From contig JAPTHN010000005.1 in the NCBI GenBank assembly GCA_026936325.1, positions 58,891,514 to 58,955,513 on the forward strand: a DNA stretch of 64,000 nt. Direction: 5' to 3'. The translations under genes and the position numbers were made by a program. The stretch comes from Platynereis dumerilii (Eukaryota > Annelida > Polychaeta > Phyllodocida > Nereididae). Positions 44,762 to 55,048 of the stretch are shown piece by piece (position 1 is the stretch's first letter; each line of letters begins with the position of its first letter). The notes beneath the pieces are model-generated. The model was not told the DNA's origin. It made no database searches and saw only the letters and a program-made list of their open reading frames with translations.

Positions 44762-45062
44762 CGGTGTGAATTTGAATTTTTGGGTCAGCTCAAACCATGG
44801 TTTTGCAATTTATTTGATCGAGCTAAAATACCTTGTTTGTCTTATTATGGGGCGGTCTCTGTAATGAGCTTGCATAGCATGTATGGCATGGAATTCCAAG
44901 TGGCGTAGTGTCTCATATGGCGTAGAATATGAGTGATGGGGCGATCACATCAGTGCTCAGTTGTTTCAAGTTATGACAATCTGTCCGTTGTCATAACTTT
45001 AAACGACAAGCTATGTTGACTCAAAGGAATTGTGCAACCATATCACTCAATCATGATGGTCT
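44762..45062. mobile_element. Palindromic MITE (ACACTGTGA type), interrupted copy
   Basis: Left arm GAATTTTTGGGTCAGCTCAA and right arm TTGACTCAAAGGAATTGTGC...CACTCAATCATGATGG, separated by about 110 bp of unrelated sequence (44825-44940). Confidence 0.5.
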
Positions 45063-45238
45063 AAACACCTTAAAAATATACGCAAATCAAAAACACTGGA
45101 TAACTTCAAGAAGCAATTAAAAACATTTATATTTCTTTGCAAAATACTACAGAAATGTAGGCTAATCTAATCATGCGCTTTTGGGCAGTTTACTTGAATT
45201 GGCGATATAAAAATACTTAATATTATTTTTTTAATTAA
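45058..45238 (+). mobile_element. LINE 3' end fragment
   Basis: Plus strand IRKSKTLDNFKKQLKTFIFL is the conserved last segment of CR1/L2-like RT, followed by a GGCGATATAAAAATA box and an AT-rich tail. Strongly 5' truncated. Confidence 0.7.
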
Positions 45239-45639
45239 AGACTATGGTGCAAAGCTTTTTCAACAATGTGCCCAACTAGGTAAAAGCAAGGAATCAATTC
45301 TAAAATTTGGTTGAACTCATGGACTGATTGCATTTCTTTTTGATTTTATATATTATAAACCGTGATATTACATTTTATGTGTAATGTTTTTTAATTGTTT
45401 GACTATAATTGGTGATATTAGTGTATTAGCTTGTGTTCTAAGTTTGACAATGCTAGTGTAAAGTAAAATTATTTGATTTGATGCTTAACTGTTGGCACGT
45501 AAAATTTTAATTTTTTTAATTGATGTCTTCATCATATATAATTTGACATATATGCTAAGGCGAACATTCTGAATTTCAAAAGATTAAATTATTGAATTGA
45601 ATAATATTATTTCAAAGCCAAATATATGGCAACTACATA

Positions 45640-46490
45640 CATATATATATTCTCCACTCGGATTGTGTCAGCCAATCACAAGCGAGTATTCTTGGATAAT
45701 ATCCTTGCCATATTATGCAGAGAAAAAGTTATATTGGACAGTGAAAAGTTATATTGGGCAGTGAGAAGTTATATTGGGCAGTGAGGAGTTTTATTGCCAT
45801 ATCATAGGGCAGTGAGGGAGGACCTGAGAGGAAACACCTTCTGCTGTGCACTGCTGCAGCTAATGAAACGAAAAATGTTGTGTTTTTCAATTTTAGTAAA
45901 AAATTAATTGCACGTCTATGGAAAGACACAGAAAAACACAAATGATGTCAAAAGTTGCGTATTGATCAGGACAACTACATTAAGTAAATGTAACATTGCT
46001 TACATAGGTTATGGGACCATGGTATGACATTGAGTGACAAAAAATGCACTTTTTCACCCATTTTTGCGTAAATGCCTATGTTTAAAGTAAAACATTGTGC
46101 TATGAAATTGAAATAAAAAATACCGAATATATCGAAGCTTCTTGTTTATAGAATACAGATTCAGAATATGTAAATTTTATATTTTTGTGGCTACCCATTG
46201 CTGAAATATGACGAGATACATTTTGAAGAGAATTATGAAGTTTATCCAAAAGAAACACAAACTGGCTTTCTAGCACAGTCAATGTGATTAAACCTTTTGC
46301 TTTAAAAGTGGGTTCATTTATGGAGAATATAACAAATATTAGATGGTAAGTCGTCCAATATAGAGTATAATTGGACTCATAAAAACTATATTGGACTCGG
46401 CGCAAGCGCCTCGTCCAATATAGCTTTTCTTCGTCCAATTATACTCTATATTGGACTCCTCACCATCAAATATTTGTATAATATATAAGC
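45640..46490. mobile_element. Hairpin-ended element, TTGGAC type
   Basis: Left part has three tandem ATATTGG(A/G)CAGTGA units (45731-45783) and the word GGACCTGAGAGGAA shared with 25769. The right end is a palindrome (46330-46487) centred on CTCGGCGCAAGCGCCTCG with GTCCAATATAG arms. Body words (CCAAAAGAAACACAAA, CTGCTGCAGCTA) are also shared with the 25655-26830 element. No coding frame. Confidence 0.65.
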
Positions 46491-46821
46491 AATTTAAAAA
46501 TGAGAACGAAAGCACACTAAGTAGGACTAAGCATAGTCCGTAAGAATTATTATTACAAGTTCTATGCATAGGCCTATTGTATTTCGAACTTTTCAGCAGC
46601 AACATCAGCAGTTGCTATTTAGTAGCATTATTTTGATTTTTTAATGAAACAAATAAGTTACAAACATATCAAATGGAGGTTTTACCCACCATTAAACTGC
46701 TAATCTGCTCAATCACCATTGTGTTGTTAATAAGAAGCATTGCAATACAATGCATTGACATGCTATGATGTTAGTAAAGCAATCACAAAAGAAGATAAAA
46801 GAAGATAATTAACTTTCTTAC

Positions 46822-46945
46822 CTGGAGTAGTGGCCTTCTGAAGAACAAGTGGCTAATAGGCAGAGTTATCCCTGGGGTAAATATGCAATAACACCAGCCA
46901 ATCAGAGCTCTTTATCTTCTATACTGCGCCAGTCACGTGACTAGC
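46822..46945 (-). promoter_or_regulatory. Candidate promoter and 5' UTR exon of the peptide gene
   Basis: Read on the minus strand: the E-box TCACGTGA (46940-46933), a CCAAT box (46902-46898), TATA-like GCATATTTA (46886-46878), then about 55 nt ending CTACTCCAG before a strong donor GTAAGAAAG (GT at 46821-46820). The peptide gene needs a 5' exon joining the acceptor at 38335. This is the best candidate found, but the link is inference. Confidence 0.35.
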
Positions 46946-47119
46946 TTGGAAATATGTTAATAATTAAAGTGGCTATTTCTGATTGATTGTGACTGGCCTG
47001 ACCTGCTGTGACGCAGCAGCCACCTGTTTTGCTGTTTTCTTCAGAGGAAAGTGTGGGTGCCACAAGTGAGCATGGCACTTTAAGAAGTTGTAACTAATAA
47101 ATCATGTAATTAATATTAG

Positions 47120-47345
47120 TATAGTTTATTCACCTAGGGAGAGGCAATATGTGATTTATCCCGCGGTGAATAACCGGCTTATACCATAAGACAAAACTGA
47201 AACTTGTCATTTGTGGTTTTTCATAGCTTCACTTATTATTCTCCCATGGGAGGATAACTGGATAACAAAGAATATGGGTTTTATTGCAGTGAAATACTGG
47301 CTCATGATTGGCTCACAGAGGTGTCAAATGGTATAAATATATTTA
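47120..47345. mobile_element. Hairpin element, TGTGATAA type, second copy
   Basis: TTATTCACCTAGGGAGAGGC...TGTGATTTATC, centre reduced to CCGCGG, then GTGAATAACCGGCTTATACC, and the shared tail ATACTGGCTCATGATTGGCT...GGTGTCAAATGGTATAAAT. Confidence 0.6.
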
Positions 47346-47669
47346 TTTGTCTCCTAATAAAATTTATTGACACATGACTTTATAAAATTGTGTAATATAG
47401 CACAATCAGAAAATGAAAGAAATGGAAAGTGCAGCAACAATTTATTGTGTGATACAGTAAGATCAGATAATGAAAAGTACAGCAACAATTTATATACAGT
47501 CCATATCATGACCAGTACATCATTTTACAGTGTCATATCATGTAAGACATTAGAAACAGGTCCTGCAGGTGTCTCTTAAAAAGCCCTTATACAGAAAAAT
47601 TTCGAAACCCTTCATAAAGATTTTTCTCAAGCTGACACATTCTCGTAGAAATTTGCAAGTGAGCAAACC

Positions 47670-48030
47670 GACTGCCGACTCCTGTGCCTTCCTAAAATAC
47701 GAGTCCGACTCCTTGGGTCTGTTGAATTTTGACGTCAACTCCCGACTCCTCTTTTTAGTACTATTTGCAGGCAAGTTTCATGTGGTGAGCAAAGAAAATA
47801 ATAAATTCCGGCATCTCCATTGGTTTATATACATCAATATTAGTTAAGAAAAGTTTAGGAGGTTAGTCTTTAAAAATGTATTTTAGTTCACATGTTTTTA
47901 GTCAATTATTATGATTTTTTGTCATTTTAATATATTTAGGAGTCACCGATATTTTTTGACTCCGACTCACTCGAAGACCATAGTTTGACTCCCAAGTCCT
48001 ACTGAAAAGTTCAGACTCCACGACTCTAAC
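47670..48030. repeat. Repeat rich in GACTCC/GGAGTC motifs
   Basis: GAGTCCGACTCC, CAACTCCCGACTCC, GACTCCGACTCAC, GACTCCACGACTC and others in about 350 bp. Probably a small non-autonomous element. Ends not found. Confidence 0.4.
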
Positions 48031-48600
48031 GCTGAATGATTGATAAAACTGGCCTTGTATTTTCTGAAGGTTAGTCTTGTTTGCATTGTAATATATATGT
48101 AAATGCAATTCACAGTTTCAGATTATTCAAGAGAAATCCAAAGAATGTTTGAATGTTCCTCTGTTTTCTGCATGATGCTTCAAAGATTTTCTTTTGTCAG
48201 TAAATCGTGAAGAACATCTTATTGTTATGGAATGACAGAAAGGCTATACTGCTTTTCTATTTCACAATTAGTCAAAGATAAACTAACTTCCCATATTGAA
48301 AAAAGTTTTAAGGTTTCATCATGTATCAAGAAATGGTCGACTTCAGTTTACATAGGTCATTAGTTGATCTGGGCCAAAATCCACCTGCCCGAAAGACCAT
48401 TGTGCTGTTTCTGCACATAACCATATTTAGAAGGTTGTCCGAATTGTCTAACAAGAAACTGGCTTGTATTTGTTTATGTCTTTATAACTTCAGCCTGGTT
48501 GTGACCATAACTTTATTATCCATGAATAGGTCTACCCGAAACCCACTTCTCTGATGATAACCACAACTCTGCACTATGAATATAAGGACGATAATAAGGT

Positions 48601-48683
48601 GCCGACGAATGTCACGATTATGACTGACATCTAATTTTTTCTGCAAAATTTAAGTATAACTAAAAATCGTGACATTCGTCGCC
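48601..48683. repeat. Inverted repeat upstream of a first exon
   Basis: CGACGAATGTCACGAT (48603-48618) and ATCGTGACATTCGTCG (48666-48681), perfect 16-bp arms with a loop of about 47 nt. Confidence 0.85.
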
Positions 48684-48699
48684 AACACTGTGAAACGGC

Positions 48700-48770
48700 C
48701 GACTTCCGGCAATCGGACCAATCAGAGAGCTGTATTATTGACACATTAAACGGCTTGAAGAGTTACAACG
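48700..48770 (+). promoter_or_regulatory. TATA-less promoter-like region
   Basis: An ETS-type ACTTCCGG (48702-48709) and a CCAAT box in CGGACCAATCAGAG (48714-48727) lie 50-70 bp before the ATG of the following exon, in a locally GC-richer, CpG-bearing stretch. This is the usual make-up of housekeeping promoters. Confidence 0.5.
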
Positions 48771-48877
48771 ATGCAAACGGAACCCACTGATATTCATAGT
48801 GCTCTGTATCCTCAATGTGAGGAAGTTTGGAAATGTGCTTGTTTTATGGATCACCATTTTGAACAGTACAATGTCAT
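48771..48877 (+). CDS. First coding exon of an unidentified gene
   Basis: ATG 48771 opens 35 codons plus two bases ending at a consensus donor CAT/GTAAGT (GT at 48878). Translation begins MQTEPTDIHSALYPQCEEVW and continues KCACFMDHHFEQYNV, with three Cys and two adjacent His. Promoter motifs sit just upstream, and codon-like composition contrasts with the AT-rich surroundings. Reading through the donor gives a stop after one more codon, so splicing is expected. No second exon was recognised downstream and the family is unknown. Confidence 0.45.
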
Positions 48878-49239
48878 GTAAGTTGTAAAGTCGAAAAAGT
48901 ACGAGTACTGACATTCAGCTGTTTGTGGCCATCAATGACCTCACAACAGGCCCTATCTACCATATTGAAATAGACTGTTAATTTGTCATTGAGTAACTTG
49001 TGACCTCATTTAATGTGTGCTGTGACTCAGTGACTTATTTTGATAGCATTGAAGGTATAGGATATGACCTCAAAATTGCTTATGAGTCATGGAAAATAAC
49101 ATGGCAGGGATAGGGATATGAACTCACAAGGATTCTGTAAGCACTTGTCGTTCATTGACTGTAACTTTCATCAGAGTTTTACCCTCACCAGTCCTGAACA
49201 ATAGTCAAGACTAGCAACAATCCAGATGATCAAATTTAA

Positions 49240-49470
49240 ACCGGGAATTGTAAGCATTTCCCTAAAATGTAAAATCTAAAATCCTGTATTCCCAAATAAT
49301 CCTTTGCAATTTCGTAATTTTTGATTGCCATGCAGCTCATCTCTCTTGTGTATATTGCAGATAACAAACATGGTTGAGTCTTTTCTGCAACATATTTGAC
49401 TGCAACCATGCTTTCAATTTGGCGCATAGCACTGAAAGCATGCTCAGTCTCAGTAGAGCAGCTGCTTTTT
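49240..49470 (-). pseudogene. hAT transposase C-terminal relic
   Basis: Minus strand: STETEHAFSAMRQI, then after a frameshift KAWLQSNMLQKRLNHVCYLQ, the order seen in the hAT dimerisation domain (E-x-SFSAMRRIKTWLRSTM-x-RL). Short, broken, no ends found. Confidence 0.5.
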
Positions 49471-49889
49471 TAAGCATTTGGAAGCATCTTCCTAATGAGT
49501 TTGGTCATTAGTAGTTAACAATCATGAATCATTTACGGGTCATTCTCAAATTTCGGGACAATTTGCGTCACTCTAGTTCCCTGATATTATTTTGAATGCA
49601 ATTACTCTACATCTGGTATTCATATTTCTATTTATATTACATATAAAATTACAAGAGAAAAAAATATAAGAAATTGTCTGGTGCATTACAAAGTGTTGAG
49701 ATCCCAGAACCTGACCTGGCAAAGGGCAGGGGAAGTAAACCAAAACAAACCAGAGTCAGGTGTAAGGAGTAAGGAGGTGAGAGACTTAGGACTCACATGT
49801 GATGTTAAGGCCTTTAAGGACGTCCAACCTTCCATCTCCTCCCACACAAGACCCTGAAATTGAAATCTAAGAACTAGAGCTTCTGGGTA

Positions 49890-50450
49890 GAGACCTGACT
49901 GTCACAAAACGAGTACTACATGTCATCACCGGAAGAGGATTCTCTTCTTTAATCTCTTTGATGGACTCTGCATATTTTATTAACACTGTTTTGTGTCTTT
50001 TTGTAAACACTGCAAAGTTATTTGCATAAAAACCTATGTTTATATCCCTGCCTGAGGAGAGAATCACATAATGAAATGTGCCTCACTGAGAAGTCACTAA
50101 TGATCGCAAGCCCTGGCAAAACTGATGATGCGAGAAGCATAGACACCATAAACTGGCTTTTCTGGAATATTAGATGCAACAGGATATGGATAGTTGACAA
50201 TCTTGAAGTTGAAGTCATCTCTTTTGTCATTTAATTTAGTGTGGAATTGGTTATCCTGGACTGTAATGAGAAGGTCCAAATATGAAGCTTCCTTATCAGA
50301 TTGTGTTTCCTTGGTTATTGCAAGCTCTGGTGGGTGAATTTTTTGAAGGTATCTCTCAAAAAACGTATTGTTTAGACTAATAAATCCATTAATTCCACTG
50401 AATATTTTACAGGCGATTTCATTAGTACGAGATTCTACAGTATCTATCCA
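49890..50450 (-). mobile_element. Penelope-like reverse-transcriptase relic, broken
   Basis: The C-terminal part of an RT of a family common in marine invertebrates: a block ending KIHPPELAITKETQSDKEAS, then LDLLITVQDNQFHTKLNDKR, YGVYASRIISFARACDH, and a following QGYKH region. I attribute it to Penelope-like elements from memory of similar sequences. It is incomplete, old and broken. Confidence 0.5.
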
Positions 50451-50464
50451 CCTTGCTACATCGC

Positions 50465-50610
50465 ATTTTGGCCTAATCTGATTGGTTTATGATTGCTTAA
50501 AACGTCACACACTTGGCAAATAGGACGTAGTTAGCAGCCCAATGCATTGCTGTCACACAGTCAGGGCTGGATGACCAGAATCGCGTGGTAATGAAATCAC
50601 CTGTAATATA
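50465..50610. repeat. Dispersed repeat shared with 37720-37835
   Basis: CTAATCTGATTGGTTTAT and AACGTCACACA occur inverted at 37730-37765, and CGCGTGGTAATGAAATCACCTGTAAT-like ends occur in both. Family unknown. Confidence 0.45.
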
Positions 50611-51019
50611 GTAAATCACAAAAGTCAATCCGAACAAATTCATGATTTAATACAGTATTTCGGCTTTATTCAGCCATCAGGTATGAAATGACAATGTTAT
50701 AGGAAATGGAGAGTTACATGAGAAACAACAAACAACATGAAAACTGTGGGAAACATAGACAATGAAAACAGTTACCTGAATAAATGAAACTCTCTTGAGG
50801 CTTTAAGGTCATGATTGAGGGTGGGTGTTTGCCTTCTAATGGCCAGTGCTGCTTTAAAAAGCAACAGAGACCAATGTCTAGCAGTGTCAATTATTTTAGT
50901 GTTAGCAAAAATTACACTGTATAGACTAACAGGTTGTTCATTATAGAGATGATCAGGGAGGCTGAGAATGTCATGAACATGTTAAAATTAAACATAATAA
51001 GATCATGCGGGACTCTACA

Positions 51020-51257
51020 CACCCACTTTATGAACTCTTTGAGCTTTTGCCCAGTTGACGCAGATATCGAATGCCCTCTATCAGGACACAGCGTTTTAAA
51101 GACACTTTCCTTCCTGTATTTGTTTCCCTGTTAAATGCTTCAATGTAATGTACCTTAACCTTGTACCAAGTACCAAAATTTCACTGTTGTATATATATAT
51201 CGCTGCGTACAATGTAACCAATAAATTATCTGTATCTGTATCTGTATCTCACTCAAT
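51020..51257 (+). mobile_element. 5'-truncated LINE with (TATCTG)n tail
   Basis: The plus frame RRYRMPSIRTQRFKDTFLPV then FVSLLNASM-stop is a LINE RT C-terminus. The 3' UTR ends in ACCAATAAAT and about five TATCTG units (51228-51257). It lies directly against the right half of an ACACTGTGA-type MITE (51258-51297). A related tail is at 58850. Confidence 0.7.
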
Positions 51258-51305
51258 CAGTTAAGCTGACTCAAAATGTCAAATTGTACAGTGTATATTG
51301 TGTCA

Positions 51306-51480
51306 GATCATCTATGTTTACAATGCTTTCGATCATCTATCTATTGCTTATGGTCATCTATCCTTTGCTCTGATCATATATCTATTGCTTCTGATCATTA
51401 TCATGTATCTATTGCTTATGATAATCTTTCTATTGTTTCTTGATATCATCTGTCTACTGCTGTTGATCATTGTTTCTGCT
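51306..51480 (+). repeat. Degenerate minisatellite, about 27-bp unit
   Basis: Six or so variants of GATCATCTATCTATTGCTT(A/C)T follow one another. They produce the Ile/Leu-rich plus-strand frame here, which is not a gene. Confidence 0.7.
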
Positions 51481-51499
51481 AATTCATCTAGTGATTCGG

Positions 51500-53395
51500 C
51501 TCTGATGAGCACTTTTATTGTACAATTTTGAGACAGTTTTTGCTTTAACCGGCACCACAGCTCTAGTATACTGCAACTTTTAATGTCTAGTGGCTTGCCC
51601 AATTTGTCTACACTTCAAAATTGATCACCAACAACTTGAAACTTGGGGCCCCTAAGAAATCGTTCTCTTCAGAACCAACTGTTGGCTGAGGACATGGTCA
51701 TTAGTTACAACACCTGCAAGTGCAACAGACAGGAAGGGGCACTCTTTAGATGACGTCACAGAAGCAAAGCTGACACGTGACCTTTGAGAAGACCCCCCAA
51801 ACAATGTGACAACTTATCACAGTTGCCGGAAAATTAACTGTGATGGCTAAACATTTGGTACTTGGTAACAATTCATTATAAACCTCAAATAAGGTGAGCT
51901 AATTATTAGAGATGACTGCAATGTTGTTAAGGCAGTAGGCTACTTTTGTCATTTTCATTGTGATTAGTGGATTCAAAGGTCACAGTTGTGTAACTACATG
52001 TTTATTCTTGGATGAAAAGCTTTCTGAGAAAATATACTTATTAATAATATTATATTAGGTCGAAAGTCAAGGCTCCCAAACATGATATCTGTTATACAAT
52101 GCAACAGGATATATATAATGTTACATTTGTCATCGGGGTCTTCTTAGACAGAATGCCCTGCTGATTCAGCAATTATCTGAGGTTTACAAAGGACCAGCAC
52201 CCTTCATTGTCTTCAATCTATATCATAAATGAATTATTTTTAAAAAACCCAGAGTCCTGTTTGTTAGATTTTAATTTGGCAGTAACATAATTGTTGAAAG
52301 ACAGACTGATTTTGCACATTTACTCATTGAATTTCATGGAATTGGGTCAATGAAACCATCATCCGTGTTCCAATAACTAAATTTAATTTAAGCTAAATAC
52401 GAACTTTTTTTCATGCATGAAGCATCGACGAACAATTTTTTTTTGCACTCTGACATGCGCCAAACTTATTTTTCGCAATTTTAACATTGTGGTACCCTAC
52501 CTACAGGTGGAAACAATTACAAGCAGAGTTTTCTGTCATCATTGTCGGTCGTCTCAAATGTATTGACCATAATAAACCATATTGATGATATGCATTATAT
52601 CAAAACTATAATCAATGGTACAGAGCACCACGAAGCATGTCTTTTCAATGCACAGTGTTTACTATGAAGCTTATATATAATATATGATGGTTTATGTGGT
52701 ATTGTTGTAACTTCCTAATTCAGTGCAATATTCTTCATTTCCCTGGCTCAGTGCAAAATACTTAATCTGAAATAACAGGGTCAGTGAGAGGAGTCTTATT
52801 GCCATTCACACTGGCATTTGACCTTCAGGTAACACTAATTTCTGAATTAGTAAAGGTAATAGTCATAAAAATGTGTGAAGTATTTTTGGCTCACTGAAAA
52901 TTAATGTACCTTGGTATTAAAATGTGTATCAACCGGTTACTCAGTAATTGTAAATGGATACCAACATGAAAATTTAACATGAGTAAATACTTCACCTTCT
53001 TCTTAACGCTTGTTTATGATTGTTTTGTAACATATTACTGGTTTGCAACCTGTTACAGGAATTTGACATGCAATATAAGGCTAATAGGAGAGTGCTTCTA
53101 CAACTGCATGAAAAAAAAATCCACTCCTGTTTCCCCGAACAGTGCTCAGTAGGTAATTTTGACCCAATTGGCACATTACATAGAAGCAATAATAATGCAC
53201 CACATTGAGATATTTGTGAAAACGACGTAGAACTGTAGATCTATGGCAGAAATGATGTCACAACGCTGTGGAGCAAAATATGACGTTTTGGCAATGTTTC
53301 ACAACGTTTTGAAAAAACCACAACATTGTGTTCACTTCATGGCAACATAATTTCTATACCATGCTTTTCTGTGTGACCAGCAGACGAGCCCTCAG
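51500..53395. other. No gene or clear element seen
   Basis: AT-rich throughout. Short open frames lack splice context or family motifs. Confidence 0.4.
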
Positions 53396-53399
53396 CTGA

Positions 53400-54420
53400 T
53401 TACAATGGGTTGCAGAAATATACACCCCCTTCTAACAACGCACTTTATTTTGGTATTACGCAAAAAAATATACACCCAAAATTCATTTGACCAATGTGAA
53501 TAGTAACTTTATTACTTCAATTTGAGAGTGGAAAGAATAAAATACATTCAACAGATATGACTGTTAGCTTATTCAGACTTTCTCCAAAAATTAGTGTTGC
53601 ATAAGTATAAACCCCCTCAGTAATAACATGGGCAAATATTCAGTCAATTATTTTGTGGAAGCTCCCTTTGCTGCTATAACAGCCAGTTGTTTGGGATACC
53701 CTGCTACGAGTTTCAAATGTTTCACAGGAATTTTTTCCCATTCCTCTTTGCAGAACTGTTCCAACTCCCTGAGATTGGATGATGACTATCTGTGAACAGC
53801 TATTTTAAATTTCCCCCCACACGTACTCTATCGGATTTAAGTCCTGACTTTGACTGGGACAGTCCAGTAGAACCGTTATCTTGCTATCCTTATGCTTGGG
53901 ATCATTGTCCTGCTGGAACTTGAATCGTCTCTCGAGTTTCAACTTTGTGACAGATGGTTGCAAATTCTCCTTGAGAATCCCTATGTATTTCTCATTGTTC
54001 ATGATTCCATCAATCTTGACAAGTGATCCTGTGCCTCTGGTAGAGAAGCAGCCCCATAATATGATGTTCCCGCCTCATTAGCGGTACCATTTCTTCGCCA
54101 AACATACTTTTCGGAGTTTATGCCAAGAAGTTCAATTTTTGTCTCATCAGACCACAAAGTTTTCTTCCAAAAGTTAGGCTATTACTGTAGTTGTCTCCTG
54201 GCGTACTTTAAAAGGGCTCTCATATGGTTCTTCTTCAGTGAGGGCTTCTTCCTTGCGACACGTCCATACAGGTCACTCTCGTGCAGAACCCTCGAAATTG
54301 TGGTCTTGTGCACTTCTACTACTTGAGGCCACTGACAGTCACCCTTGGGTCTGCCTTGGCCTGCCTCACAATTTTTCTTTCCGACAGATCTCCTTTTTTG
54401 CGTGAAAATTGTTTTGGAAA
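53400..54420 (-). pseudogene. Tc1-type transposon, transposase N-terminus missing
   Basis: Minus-strand pieces in order: VHKTTISRVLHESDLYGRVA, RKKPSLKKNHMRALLKYAR, KTLWSDETKIELLG (first catalytic Asp), NGTANEAGTSYYGAASL, MNNEKYIGILKENLQPS, FQQDNDPKHKDSK (second Asp), DLNPIEYVWGEI (catalytic Glu): the DD34E set of Tc1 elements. The 3' end has a Tc1-like TIR, TACAATGGGTTGCAGAAATA at 53403. The opposite end and N-terminal DNA-binding region are absent, and stops and shifts break the frame. Confidence 0.85.
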
Positions 54421-54946
54421 ATACCAGTCAATGGTTAGGACATAAAGGTTTAGGTAACATACAGTTAACAGTTTGGGCCTTGTCAAGGATAGGCCTAGAC
54501 CTTGTGTTTCAGGTGGTGATTATGACAATTTGTCTGCAACATAAGACCTAGGAATCTACTACAATGCCTGTGTCACATGTTTTGTTTTTTTGCTGAGTCA
54601 TGTGAAGCAGAATTGCTGATCTATGGATATCCATTTTTAGTTCATTGTGTATCCTTAGTGATATCTTGGTTGGCTGCAAACAACCTTGTTGTCGGATGTG
54701 ACATCATTAGCAGCACCTAGAAATGTAGTCATTATCTCCAGGCTCTTCCTTCCAGTATACTGACATGGGTCTTATTAGCTGGCCAGTATGCGATTTAATA
54801 AGACTTAATAAAATAAATGAGACTTACCTTTTTTTTAAATATTTCAGCCTAGGACCACGACAACTTCAGGGCAAATAGATTAATTTGCCTGTTTTGGGGA
54901 GTGTATTCTTCAAATAAAGTTCAAAACATTCACTTTAATAATATCC

Positions 54947-55048
54947 CTATCAGCATGCCTCGGCGGTCCAACGTCAGCCCAAAGCTGGTCCGATGCTACT
55001 GACATCGGACTGACGCTGGGCCAACGTTGGACCGCCGAGGCATGCTGA
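54947..55048. repeat. 100-bp near-perfect palindrome
   Basis: CCTATCAGCATGCCTCGGCG..GTCCAACGT, inner GGTCCGATG/CATCGGAC, then AACGTTGGACCGCCGAGGCA..TGCTGACAGGG. Short MITE-like hairpin lying exactly at the 3' end of the LINE at 55046-56690. Confidence 0.9.

Noticed and set aside
51298-51531. Hydrophobic Ile/Leu-rich frame as a membrane protein
   Set aside because: Product of a degenerate 27-bp minisatellite.
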